DNA of 64,000 nucleotides from JAHELQ01 sp964491915 (GTDB lineage: Bacteria; Acidobacteriota; Aminicenantia; UBA2199): contig CAZBHS010000017.1 of NCBI GenBank assembly GCA_964491915.1, forward strand, positions 1 to 64,000, in the 5' to 3' direction. The notes below the pieces were generated by a model. It saw only the letters and a program-made list of their open reading frames with translations. It had not been told where the DNA came from and made no database searches. A program made the translations under genes and the position numbers. Below, piece after piece: positions 42,886 to 51,598 of the stretch (position 1 is the stretch's first letter; each line of letters opens with the position of its first letter).

Positions 42886-42957
42886 AGCGGGCAACGGGAC
42901 GCAAACCCGCAACCACAAGCTTGGGGAGCTTGCACTCTACCATTGAGTTATGTCCGC
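42886..42957 (-). tRNA. tRNA-Gly(CCC), structurally deviant
   Basis: A 72-nt cloverleaf: acceptor GCGGACA/TGCCCGC, D arm ACTC-AATGGTA-GAGT, anticodon arm CAAGC-TCCCCAA-GCTTG, variable loop of five, T arm GCGGG-TTTGCGT-CCCGT, discriminator T, no encoded CCA. Layout equals bacterial tRNA-Gly(CCC). Deviations: C instead of T33 before the anticodon, T instead of C56, C instead of A58, and an A5-C68 mismatch. It may be a decaying gene or a specialised one. It begins five bases after the stop of the RNase D-like gene, same strand. Confidence 0.65.
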
Positions 42958-42961
42958 ATAT

Positions 42962-43654
42962 TTAATTTATATTCTTGACTTTTCCACTGAAGTGGCTTTT
43001 CTCCTCTCCCCGTTCAAGGGGGTTGTCGTTCAGTGAATGTTCGTCGTCTTTGTCTTCCGGCGGGTAGATGTTCGTGTCGTTTTGAAGGAGAGGGTGTATC
43101 CTCAAACAGATCCAGGCGTCAGTGGCGGCATATATTTTTTGTTTTTCCGTTAAACAAGGAATAGCCCAATTGGTCCGTTGCGCAGTTTTCACCAAACGCT
43201 TTCCCAGATACCTGGCGGTTAACGCCCTGGCTCCAACCTGAATGATTCCCTTTTCCGAAGCGAGTTTACTAAGATCGACAAAATTGCCCGGGTAAAACCG
43301 GTCGAATTGTTTCAGCTTTTCCATATCGCCGTTTAAACCTACTCCAATTTTCAAAATATTTTTGTCAGCCAGGAAATTCCACAACAATCCCGAAAACTCA
43401 TTGCCGTTTGAGCGGAAGAGGTAAGCCACTTTGTCGGTGGCGATTTGGATCAGGGAAACGGGATACGTGATCCCCTTTGTAAAGGAGGGGCGGCTTTCGG
43501 TATCGAATCCCACATATGTTTCGTTTTGTAGCTTTTGTACCACTTTGTCTATATCTTCGTCCTGATCAACCATCACAACTTTACCGGGAAATTTGATGAT
43601 AGGAAGGGTATTGATATATTCCTTGCTGAGCCTGTTAATAGGTTCTTCTATCAA
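42962..43654 (-). CDS. RNase D-like 3'-5' exonuclease
   Basis: 230 residues. DEDDy exonuclease blocks: YVGFDTESRPSF (DxE), KIGVGLNGDMEKLKQF (the Asp of Exo II) and YAATDAWICLRIH (YxxxD). No HRDC domains, so shorter than RNase D proper and closer to the WRN-exo/RNase D single-domain type. A C-terminal charged tail of about 30 residues. The tRNA-Gly gene follows directly, an apt neighbour for a tRNA 3'-trimming enzyme. Confidence 0.88.
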   Translation of the reverse strand: MIEEPINRLSKEYINTLPIIKFPGKVVMVDQDEDIDKVVQKLQNETYVGFDTESRPSFTKGITYPVSLIQIATDKVAYLFRSNGNEFSGLLWNFLADKNILKIGVGLNGDMEKLKQFDRFYPGNFVDLSKLASEKGIIQVGARALTARYLGKRLVKTAQRTNWAIPCLTEKQKIYAATDAWICLRIHPLLQNDTNIYPPEDKDDEHSLNDNPLERGEEKSHFSGKVKNIN

Positions 43655-43821
43655 TTTTTAATCCTTACTGATTATATACGATTCTTTATTTGCAGATCTC
43701 CACAATGAAGATCTTGTTGTCTCAAGCTATTCTTTATTATACTCCTAAATTAATTATTTGGCAAGTATCGAAATTTTTGCTTTCCCTTTGCGTTGATATA
43801 GTGTAAAATACCTGGTTTATT

Positions 43822-44703
43822 ATGAGGCTACGCAGTGTATTTTATCTAATTTTGAACGCATCTCTCATCGCATCGGGGCATATTCTGCAGAAAGCGGTAC
43901 TCAACCATGGAGTGGACCGTTTGGTGTTTGCATTCGTTCGCATTGCCACAGGGTTTTTTCTGATTACATTGTTGCTACTTGTTCAAAAGTACAATCCCAT
44001 TCACGTTGTTCGCCGCAACGTTCGACATTTTGTCGTGTTGGGGGTGCTTTTTTCCGGTGTGGGAATTTTATTGAAGCTCTGGGGGTTGTCTTACACCTCC
44101 GCCACCAATGCCTCGTTCATTATGTCGTTATCATCCGTGGCCGCGGTGTTTTTCGCCTATTTTTTTCTGGGGGAAAAGGCGTGCCGTGGATTTTATGGCG
44201 TTGTGATTTTCATGATTGCCGGGGTTTATCTTGTCTCCACCAAAGGCGAGCGCCTCATTCCTCAAAAAGGCGACCTGATTATTTTGGGTTTGGTTTTTTT
44301 AATTGGATTTATGCAGGTGTATGGGAAGAAAGTGCTTAGAACCCTGACGGTCCTGGAGACATCGTTCGGTCGAGCGTTGTTCGGAATGACTTTTTTGGGA
44401 ATGATGATTCCGATAATGGCTCCGCATTCGTTTTCCACCATTCCCGACATGAAGGTGCTGCTGTTGGTGATGGCCAACGGCTTGACGTTCAGCGGCAGTA
44501 TCATGGCGTTCTACAAAGCGTTGGAAGCGGAGGGAGCGTCGAATGCAGCGATGTTCGCGCTGCTGGTCCCCGTGCTGACCGCGACGCTGGGCAGACTGGT
44601 GTTGGGGGAAACCTTTACGTTGATTCAGATCGTTGGCGGGGTAATCATCCTTGCGGGTTCGATGGTCATTGCCAGGATCAAGGTCCGGCAGTCTAATTTC
44701 TAA
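43822..44703 (+). CDS. EamA/DMT-family transporter
   Basis: 293 residues, ten helices in two homologous halves (GLSYTSATNASFIMSLSSVAAVFFAYFFLGE and ALEAEGASNAAMFALLVPVLTATLGRLVLGE are the equivalent end segments). Metabolite exporter of unknown substrate. Single gene with TAAAAT 12 bases before the ATG. Confidence 0.9.
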   Translation: MRLRSVFYLILNASLIASGHILQKAVLNHGVDRLVFAFVRIATGFFLITLLLLVQKYNPIHVVRRNVRHFVVLGVLFSGVGILLKLWGLSYTSATNASFIMSLSSVAAVFFAYFFLGEKACRGFYGVVIFMIAGVYLVSTKGERLIPQKGDLIILGLVFLIGFMQVYGKKVLRTLTVLETSFGRALFGMTFLGMMIPIMAPHSFSTIPDMKVLLLVMANGLTFSGSIMAFYKALEAEGASNAAMFALLVPVLTATLGRLVLGETFTLIQIVGGVIILAGSMVIARIKVRQSNF

Positions 44704-44727
44704 CAACTTATTTATCTTCTGAGTTTT

Positions 44728-45147
44728 TTATTCGCCGATAATTTTGACCAAAACCCGCTTACGTCGTTTGCCGTCGAATTCGCCATAAAAAATTTGTTCC
44801 CAGGGGCCGAAATCGAGCTTGCCTCCGCTGATGGCCACCACGACTTCGCGTCCCATGATGGTCCGTTTTAGGTGGGCGTCGGCGTTGTCTTCGTACGTGT
44901 TATGCCGGTATTGAGAGTGCGGTTTTTCCGGGGCCAATCCCTCCAGCCATTTTTCGTAGTCCTGGTGCAACCCCGGTTCGTCGTCATTGATAAATACGCT
45001 GGCGGTAATGTGCATGGCGTTGCATAAAAGCAAACCCTCCTGGATTTCACTCTCCCGCAAGCACTCCTCCACCCCGGGTGTAATATTGATCAGTTGACGC
45101 CTGCTATGGGTATCGAACCATAATTCTTTTCTGAAGCTTTTCATCAT
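44728..45147 (-). CDS. yjbQ: YjbQ/UPF0047 family protein
   Basis: 139 residues, full family length. CNAMHITASVFINDDEPGLHQDYEKWLE, HLKRTIMGREVVVAISGGKLDFGPWEQIFYGEFDG match the conserved ligand-binding blocks. Linked in other bacteria to thiamin-phosphate synthase-like activity. Follows the phosphatase-superfamily gene by 16 bases. Confidence 0.92.
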   Translation of the reverse strand: MMKSFRKELWFDTHSRRQLINITPGVEECLRESEIQEGLLLCNAMHITASVFINDDEPGLHQDYEKWLEGLAPEKPHSQYRHNTYEDNADAHLKRTIMGREVVVAISGGKLDFGPWEQIFYGEFDGKRRKRVLVKIIGE

Positions 45148-45163
45148 CTCTCTCCTTGGGTGT

Positions 45164-46120
45164 TCAACGGTTTGATGTTTGGTTAAAATGATTTAATAAT
45201 GCCGGTGTCACGTCCGCGATGGAGTCGATGGACGATCGCAGCTCGCGGCTCCGGCTGCCCCAGACCAGTAGCGGGACAGGATTGTGGGTATGGAGCCGGG
45301 TGGTGTTGTCTTCCAGGTTGCCGTGGTCGCTGCTAAGCACCAGCGTGTCCTCTTCCGGGTCCAACCTTGACAACAAACGTCCGACAAGCCGGTTGAGGCG
45401 GCCGATCAGATGTTCACACTCTTGATGGGAGGCGTTATGACCATGCATGTCGGTTTGGAAAAATTCGTATAGTAAAAAATCATGAGTCCGGGATGCTTTG
45501 AAAATAATATCCGCCGCTTTTTCCGGAGTAAATTCCGGTATATCCAATCCCTTCTCGATTAACGATTTGTTTGAGAAGTCCTGATAAATGGAATTTTCTT
45601 CCCGGATGTCCTGTTCGTCGAATGGGGGCGTGAGGGTGGATATCAGCATGCAGGATGTGACGGAAATACGGCGGCGGAATAGGCGGGGAAATTGTTCTGA
45701 AAAGTAAAATTCTCCATCCTCTTGTATGGCGATATGCCGCGAACTGAACAATTCCCTGTGGGCTGGATAGGCGTTTAGAAAGCGGGCGTTGAAGTTACGC
45801 TGCTGCAGCGCCAGCAGTAAGTTATCGTGGAGGATGGTTTTGCGCATAAACTTATCAGGGTAACTTCCTTTGTGTTGGTTTAGACGTTTGGGGATATTGA
45901 TCCCGGTGAAGAGGGTGGTTTGCCCGGAAGCGCTGGTGGGGATGCCTTCGACTCCCAGTACCGCGTCAATCGGTTTTATTTGAATATTTCCATTGTTCGA
46001 GAGTGTTTGATAGTCCCGGTAGAAAGGGAGGTATTCTGAGGCGGAGGTGAAAAAGGGATTGGTTTCATCTGCGCGACCGATGCCGACCCCATCAAAAAAA
46101 AGGAAGATGACTCTGGGCAT
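45164..46120 (-). CDS. Alkaline phosphatase-superfamily metalloenzyme
   Basis: About 318 residues from the ATG at 46120 (frame open to 46135). Two-metal site seen in FLFFDGVGIGRAD (Asp), SGQTTLFTGIN (Thr/Ser nucleophile), SSDHGNLED (Asp-His) and RLHTHNPVPLLVWG (His). Similar to phosphoglycerate mutase/phosphopentomutase-type hydrolases; no lid domain recognisable, so the substrate is unknown. Start region overlaps the end of murB. Confidence 0.8.
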   Translation of the reverse strand: MPRVIFLFFDGVGIGRADETNPFFTSASEYLPFYRDYQTLSNNGNIQIKPIDAVLGVEGIPTSASGQTTLFTGINIPKRLNQHKGSYPDKFMRKTILHDNLLLALQQRNFNARFLNAYPAHRELFSSRHIAIQEDGEFYFSEQFPRLFRRRISVTSCMLISTLTPPFDEQDIREENSIYQDFSNKSLIEKGLDIPEFTPEKAADIIFKASRTHDFLLYEFFQTDMHGHNASHQECEHLIGRLNRLVGRLLSRLDPEEDTLVLSSDHGNLEDNTTRLHTHNPVPLLVWGSRSRELRSSIDSIADVTPALLNHFNQTSNR

Positions 46121-46131
46121 TGTGTTCCCCA

Positions 46132-47058
46132 TCAATATTTAGTCCCGTCGGGAGAAATATAGATTACCTCTCGTTCCAATGGCACACCGTGTTTCTCCAG
46201 AACTTTCTCGCGTATTTGGCGTTCAAATGCCAGGGCGTCTTCGAAGGTGGCTCCCCCTTCGTTTATCAAGAAATTCGCGTGTTGGGGCGACACCATCATC
46301 CGGTTCTTTCTGAATCCTTTGAGCCCGCAGTCTTCAATGAGTTTGCCGGCGGCGATCTTGCGGCCATTTATCACCGGATTTTTAAAAAAGCATCCGGCTG
46401 TCTGCAAATGGTAGCTCGGATGGTTGTCCTTACGGTAACGGATTTTCGAAGCCACCTGCTCTTTGATCTCATTATTGTCCCGAGGGGCATAGTGGAGGTA
46501 GATGTCGAGGATACATTCGTTGCCGGTTTTAAATGTTGAATTGCGATAGTGGAATTGGAAATAATCGTTTCCAACCATCACTGTTTCACCCTTGCGGTTG
46601 ATGATTGTGGCCTTCTCCAATACGTCGGCGATTGATTTTTGAAATGCCCCGGCGTTGACGGCCGCCGCTCCTCCAAGAGTACCGGGAATACCCGCCAGGA
46701 ATTCCAGGCCCCCGATGTTATTGCGGCTGCACCAATGGAGGAGATTGTGGTTGGTGACCCCCCCGTTTACCCTGATCAACTCTTTGTTCGCGATGCAAAT
46801 GTCGGATGTCTTATTGATCAACAGGACCAGACTCGAGTTTTCTTTGGAAAATATCACATTACTGCCGCCGCCCAGAAGAACATGCGGCTGATTTATCTCC
46901 AGCAATTGTGGGATGAGTGTCCGTAACTGGTTGTTTTTTTGAATAATGACCGCCAGTCCTGCGTCCCCGCCGATTTTTACCGTGGTGTAATGGCGGATCG
47001 CTGCTTCCGGTGTATATGTGAGGTGTTCTTTTTCCAGGAAATCAATGATTCTTCGCAT
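46132..47058 (-). CDS. murB: UDP-N-acetylmuramate dehydrogenase
   Basis: 308 residues. FAD-binding LLGGGSNVIFSKEN and GGLEFLAGIPGTLGGAAAVNAGAF, catalytic TAGCFFKNPVINGRKIAAGKLIEDCGLKG, C-terminal SPQHANFLINEGGAT. Completes UDP-MurNAc for peptidoglycan. The general acid is Cys (AGCFFKNP) where E. coli has Ser, a natural variant in some type II MurB. Start overlaps the propeller lipoprotein gene by 17 bases. Confidence 0.94.
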   Translation of the reverse strand: MRRIIDFLEKEHLTYTPEAAIRHYTTVKIGGDAGLAVIIQKNNQLRTLIPQLLEINQPHVLLGGGSNVIFSKENSSLVLLINKTSDICIANKELIRVNGGVTNHNLLHWCSRNNIGGLEFLAGIPGTLGGAAAVNAGAFQKSIADVLEKATIINRKGETVMVGNDYFQFHYRNSTFKTGNECILDIYLHYAPRDNNEIKEQVASKIRYRKDNHPSYHLQTAGCFFKNPVINGRKIAAGKLIEDCGLKGFRKNRMMVSPQHANFLINEGGATFEDALAFERQIREKVLEKHGVPLEREVIYISPDGTKY

Positions 47059-48505
47059 GGTTGCCTTTCTTTTTCAATTCGAATATATCGGCGTCGCAGT
47101 CTTGTTGAAGTTGCAGATAATAGTCCAACAGCATGTTGTCGATATCCAGGACCGAAAAAGTTTGGGTCGATTTAATCTCCTTTCCGCTTTCACCTTTGGT
47201 GTCCACGGTGAGTTCGTATTGGCCTTCACGTTCGGGAATCCAGTTGAATTGGGCTTTTTCGGCGTCGATGATTTTTTTGTTGAAAATGTTTTCTTTTTTT
47301 GAATTCAGAATGTTGACGTCAAAGACCGGTTCGATTAAATTGACGGGTTTCAATATGAATTTGATGGATTTCCCGGTAGAGAGAAGTCGTTTCGGGTCTG
47401 TTTTGATATCCACTTCGTAGCGGTTCCCGATTTTGGTGATGCCGGTCACTTTTTTTTGTTTACCTTCTTTAATACCCTTTAAGATAAAAAGGTCCCGGCC
47501 AAAATAGACGGGGGCTCCATGAATGAGGTATTTCAATTTATAGGAATAGGTCTGCCGGTCCTTGATATTAAAATATTTTACCTGGGGGGATTCATTGGGG
47601 AACAAGAATATGGCGACATCATTTTTCATGGCGATAGGAGGTAGAAGGCGTGTCGAGCCGAGCTTTTGCCACCAATCCAGAGTACCGGAGGGGGAGATGA
47701 AAAAGATATTCTGATCTTCAGGCGTGCACACTATATGGTTGGAGATTTTTATCGGGGCTTCGGATAGGTTTTTTGTCAGGGGGAATTTCCACTGGACTTT
47801 GTTCTTTCCGGGCTCAAACTTGACGATACTGCGGTTTTTTGTTCCATAGTACACAAACCGGTTGTCCAACAATATACCGGAATTACAGGGGATAGGAAAA
47901 TTCTTTTTTGTGTATTCCCATTTGGTTGAGTCGATGATATAGAGCGTGTCTGTGGTGGGAAGGTAAATGGTATCTCCCGCCATCCGGCAAGCGAACACGC
48001 TGGTTTTGCCGGCGTCGATCTCGATGTTGGTTTTGTCCGGGGAGAGCGGATGGACAATCACCTTGTTATCCGCTCGCCAAACGATGCAGTTTTGATTCAC
48101 GCCGATACATGTGCCCGGGTCTGAATATTCCAGGGACCGGACGACCACCATCTCTTTAATATTGAACGCCACCAGGTTTTTACCGGGCCGGTCGCGCAAT
48201 ACCAACATATCGCCCTGGGAGTATATGTCCGGATGAATAGCGAATTTCAATTGAAAAATGAATTTAAGCTCGCCGTTTGATATATCTACTTTGCTGATTG
48301 TTCCTCTTCCGTTGATTATGACGAAATGCGATTCGTTTTCCAGTAATTTGAATATAGGCGCGTTGTCGCTGAAAGTATAAATTTCGTCTGATGTTAGATC
48401 CTGGGTAACTTCAGGAATGACCTGGATGTGATGGGTGCAGGAGAAAAGGAATACCAACGGAAAAATGATCAGAAAAAATGTTTTACGTATTCTATAATAT
48501 GTCAT
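47042..48505 (-). CDS. Beta-propeller lipoprotein
   Basis: 487 residues. Lipobox FLFSC (Cys about 23), then repeated strands with PQQ/YVTN-propeller character (FVIINGRGTISKVDISNGELKF, NLVAFNIKEMVVVRSLEY, DNRFVYYGTKNRSIVKFEP, NIFFISPSGTLDWWQKLGS), about 40-340. The end (350-470) looks like an Ig-like domain (GQYELTVDTKGESG). Function unknown; likely a cell-envelope scaffold. Operon with murB. Confidence 0.75.
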   Translation of the reverse strand: MTYYRIRKTFFLIIFPLVFLFSCTHHIQVIPEVTQDLTSDEIYTFSDNAPIFKLLENESHFVIINGRGTISKVDISNGELKFIFQLKFAIHPDIYSQGDMLVLRDRPGKNLVAFNIKEMVVVRSLEYSDPGTCIGVNQNCIVWRADNKVIVHPLSPDKTNIEIDAGKTSVFACRMAGDTIYLPTTDTLYIIDSTKWEYTKKNFPIPCNSGILLDNRFVYYGTKNRSIVKFEPGKNKVQWKFPLTKNLSEAPIKISNHIVCTPEDQNIFFISPSGTLDWWQKLGSTRLLPPIAMKNDVAIFLFPNESPQVKYFNIKDRQTYSYKLKYLIHGAPVYFGRDLFILKGIKEGKQKKVTGITKIGNRYEVDIKTDPKRLLSTGKSIKFILKPVNLIEPVFDVNILNSKKENIFNKKIIDAEKAQFNWIPEREGQYELTVDTKGESGKEIKSTQTFSVLDIDNMLLDYYLQLQQDCDADIFELKKKGNHAKNH

Positions 48506-48574
48506 CGGTTAGATTATAAATGAATCCGTCTTTACAGTCAATTTACTAGCGGATCAAACGGTGGATGGGTTTGT

Positions 48575-49090
48575 CTATTTTCTTTTACTCGGCAGGGGCA
48601 TTTTGATGGCGTTGGATTTTCTTTTCTTTCTCATTTGTTTGCGGTATGCTTCTATATCTTTTTTGATGAGGGTGTTCTTCTCATGTTTGTATTCCACGAA
48701 AAATTTCAATACTGCCAATCTTACCAAAGGAGACAGCTCCATATGGTAGAGTAAATCTTTCAGTGTTTCGTAATCCTCTCCATACAACTGCCCCGGTTCG
48801 CAAAGTAGCGAGATTCCGCCGGGTTCATTGTAGTCGTCTTTTCCCGAGAACATTGATCCCAGGCCGCTGATTAAGAAATCAACGCTGATGCCCAGGTCCT
48901 CGGTCAGCTTTAGCAAAATTTCGGGTTTGGGGAAGCGTGAGCCGTCTTCGTATTTATAATAGGCGGTTGTCTGAATTCCCAACAACTGGCACATTTCCGG
49001 TACTTTGAGACCTATTGTCTTGCGAGCCTCTTTAAGTCGCTCCCCGAAATTTGCCAGGGCTATAATTTCATGTTCATCTGCTTTCCGCAT
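48575..49090 (-). CDS. XRE-type helix-turn-helix regulator
   Basis: About 171 residues from the ATG at 49090. HTH at about 20-70 (ERLKEARKTIGLKVPEMCQLLGIQTTAYYKYEDGSRFPKPEILLKLTEDLG), then a linker and a basic C-terminus (RKQMRKKRKS). The ATG lies ten bases after a consensus -10 and lacks a Shine-Dalgarno site, so the message is expected to be leaderless or nearly so. An upstream in-frame start (49129) would lie inside the promoter and is unlikely. Confidence 0.85.
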   Translation of the reverse strand: MRKADEHEIIALANFGERLKEARKTIGLKVPEMCQLLGIQTTAYYKYEDGSRFPKPEILLKLTEDLGISVDFLISGLGSMFSGKDDYNEPGGISLLCEPGQLYGEDYETLKDLLYHMELSPLVRLAVLKFFVEYKHEKNTLIKKDIEAYRKQMRKKRKSNAIKMPLPSKRK

Positions 49091-49100
49091 CTTGGGTAAG

Positions 49101-49129
49101 ATTATAAGGAAATCTGCATTCCTTGTCAA
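49101..49129 (-). promoter_or_regulatory. Consensus sigma-70 promoter
   Basis: Minus strand TTGACA (49129-49124), exactly 17 bp, TATAAT (49106-49101): a perfect consensus in both boxes. Confidence 0.85.
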
Positions 49130-49356
49130 TTTTTTAATAATTCAACCGTATGGCAAAAAAAATATTTTTGCTACAATAAAATTTATAGCCTTATCAACAG
49201 TTTGAGTTTATCCTCTTATTAGCAAAAGTGGAGATAGAACAAGGCATGATCTCCGCAGCGACGAGCAAATTTTTCCATGCAAGAATATTGCGCAAAGTGA
49301 CAGAATTGAGTCGTTCGTGATATGAGTGGGACGAATTATTTTATGGAAATTTGTTT

Positions 49357-50988
49357 TTAGCGGGAGTTGGTAATGATATCGATCGGGTTATTGAGTAAGA
49401 AATCCTCATTGAAGATATCCCGGATCACTTCTCCTTGAAGATCCTTTGATAATTGGAAGCCGGAGTAATACAACAGGGTGGGGAATATATCGAAGATCGA
49501 GATTGCATTCATTGGGTAATCTTTTTTTAACGCGTTTTTCTCGTACATGAAGATTGTTCCCCTTGAATTGATGGGGTTGTATACATAGAGGTCCCGGTCC
49601 CCCAGAAGGTTTACGAGAATACGCCGCCAATAGGGGAGAGGTTCGTATTCGAACAGGCTCAGAATAATCAATAGTTCATCGTCCCCTGTCGTACTGATAA
49701 GGTTACCGATGATTGAATCGTAGTATTCGTAATATTTCTCGATGACCCAGCCATATTGCTTGATTTCCGATTCCGGAATATTTTCGAATATCCGGCTGCG
49801 GGCGTATTGGTAGAAATATTTGCTCACAGTGCCGAGCCCTTTTAGTTTTATAATGGAGCAATACAGATCGTTGTCCTTGAGTTCGGGTATCCGGTTTTTG
49901 ATGTAGTCGTCGAAAAAGAATGATTTTTTGACGATTTCATATTTGCTGTCGTTTTTCTTGAGGATATCTGAAAAAAGCGGGATGAAACGTGGATTGTACT
50001 GCAACGAAAGTTCCGAATAAATGGGGGTATAGATCGGGTCCAACAATCGCAGGGTTTTGAAATTGTTTTCATTGTAATATCGGCTGAGGTTGTCCGGGAT
50101 TTCAGCGTTTTTTTTCTTGTAAAAGGATGTGATGTCGAAATAACTCGAATTTCTGAAAAATATATAGCGTGGGAATATGTTGAATTCGTGGTTGATGGTT
50201 GAGATTTTGAATCTGTAATACGAGTGCCATGTGAAGCTGGAGGGCTTCAGACCGGATAATGTGGCGCTCAGAAGAGACAAATCCAGGTTGGGTTGGAATG
50301 TGGAGATCCTTCCTCTCACACCGTTATTTATCAGGTGTTTGAAATTCAAAAGTTTTTCTTCGCTCGAAAGGGATAATATGAAATTGGAAGACAGGCCGTC
50401 CATGATAACGATGCGTATTTTTCTAGGGGTGACCTCTTCGGGGAATTGGGGCTCCGCCACCACTTTGGCCCGGTCCTGGATGTTGGTGTAGATAATGGCT
50501 GAATATGAGGTTAGGACATTATAGGCCAGCAATATCAGAAAAAAAGTCTGGATCCACCGTTTGTCCAATTTTTTTATCGTTACAAAAAAGATCCCGGTGA
50601 TGATAAGGGCCAGATTGATGAGCAACACTTTGATGAATTTCGCCCGCACTTCGAATGATAGGAATTGGAAATAATAATCATAATTGAAATAGAGTACGAT
50701 CGTGATGAGTAATATTGTAAAGGAGAGAAAATAGGTGATGGTGGGTGGGGTGATGATGCCGATGGGGTATTTCTTTTCAGAGAAAAACTGCACAATCAGA
50801 AAACTGGCGCCGATAAAAAGAAACCAGATGGAGCCGTAGAAAACGAACAAATTGATATACAAAAGGAAAAAATCCTGGTTTGAAATGGATATATGCGGAT
50901 TTATAAGCAGAATGAGGATCAGGGTGAAATAATTGAATATAATTGCTGAAGCGAAGCAATTAATAAGAAGCTTGATTGTTTTCCACAA
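49357..50988 (-). CDS. Membrane protein with degenerate phosphatase/sulfatase-like domain
   Basis: 543 residues. Five or six N-terminal helices (about 5-170), then an outer domain resembling alkaline-phosphatase/phosphodiesterase folds (RIRIVIMDGLSSNFILSL with the first metal Asp, SLLSATLSGLKPSSF in the nucleophile position, AISIFDIFPTLLYYSG near the end as in sulfatases). The usual SDHG metal block is replaced by ILSLFEYEPLPYW, so the two-metal site is incomplete. Overall like lipid-linked sugar or glycan modifying enzymes, but activity is doubtful. The FHA gene is directly upstream. Confidence 0.65.
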   Translation of the reverse strand: MWKTIKLLINCFASAIIFNYFTLILILLINPHISISNQDFFLLYINLFVFYGSIWFLFIGASFLIVQFFSEKKYPIGIITPPTITYFLSFTILLITIVLYFNYDYYFQFLSFEVRAKFIKVLLINLALIITGIFFVTIKKLDKRWIQTFFLILLAYNVLTSYSAIIYTNIQDRAKVVAEPQFPEEVTPRKIRIVIMDGLSSNFILSLSSEEKLLNFKHLINNGVRGRISTFQPNLDLSLLSATLSGLKPSSFTWHSYYRFKISTINHEFNIFPRYIFFRNSSYFDITSFYKKKNAEIPDNLSRYYNENNFKTLRLLDPIYTPIYSELSLQYNPRFIPLFSDILKKNDSKYEIVKKSFFFDDYIKNRIPELKDNDLYCSIIKLKGLGTVSKYFYQYARSRIFENIPESEIKQYGWVIEKYYEYYDSIIGNLISTTGDDELLIILSLFEYEPLPYWRRILVNLLGDRDLYVYNPINSRGTIFMYEKNALKKDYPMNAISIFDIFPTLLYYSGFQLSKDLQGEVIRDIFNEDFLLNNPIDIITNSR

Positions 50989-50989
50989 T

Positions 50990-51532
50990 TTATTTTTCGA
51001 AATCTTTTGTCACTGGCGTTGAAATTAACATCAGTGTAGTTTGTCCAACCCGAAATTCGCTCTGATCAGCTATTTCCGTGATGGATACCCGGGTGTCATT
51101 GATAAATGTCCCGTTCGTGCTTCCCAGATCCCGCAAGAATATTTTTTCGCCCCGCACCTCAATGGCCAGGTGTTTCCTCGATATCTCTTTGTCCGGGATG
51201 ATTAGATCGACCTTGCCCCGTCCAATCAATACATACGGCTTCTCCAACTTGAAAATATATCCGGCCCGGGCCCCTTTGATGATTGCCAGGGATAATTTGA
51301 TATCCGACGGCAATTTTAAATTTTCATTTGTCCAAAGGGAATCGCTTACTTGACTCTGCATAATTTTTGCAGTGTCTTTTTTGCTTTCAGAATCTTCGCT
51401 TTGAGGATCTTCCTGGGGTTTGTTTACTTCGAAGATATTTCGACATTTCGAGCATTTTACCTTTTTACGGCCATGTATTTTCCCCTCTGGCACGTTATAT
51501 TGTGCATTACACTTTGGACACTCGATTATCAT
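50990..51532 (-). CDS. Zinc-ribbon/FHA-domain protein
   Basis: 180 residues. N-terminal CPKC...CSKC zinc ribbon (MJ0042 type, 4-30), Ser/Glu-rich linker, then an FHA domain (about 85-170) with GRGKVDLIIPDKEISRKHLAI and LRDLGSTNGTFIND, the phosphothreonine-binding loops. Such proteins link to Ser/Thr kinase signalling or secretion. One base separates it from the membrane phosphatase-like gene, so they are one unit. Confidence 0.9.
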   Translation of the reverse strand: MIIECPKCNAQYNVPEGKIHGRKKVKCSKCRNIFEVNKPQEDPQSEDSESKKDTAKIMQSQVSDSLWTNENLKLPSDIKLSLAIIKGARAGYIFKLEKPYVLIGRGKVDLIIPDKEISRKHLAIEVRGEKIFLRDLGSTNGTFINDTRVSITEIADQSEFRVGQTTLMLISTPVTKDFEK

Positions 51533-51598
51533 GATTCAATTATATAAATAAATAAAAAAAAGTCAATATTATTTTTTATCCGGATGTTTCCAACATAG

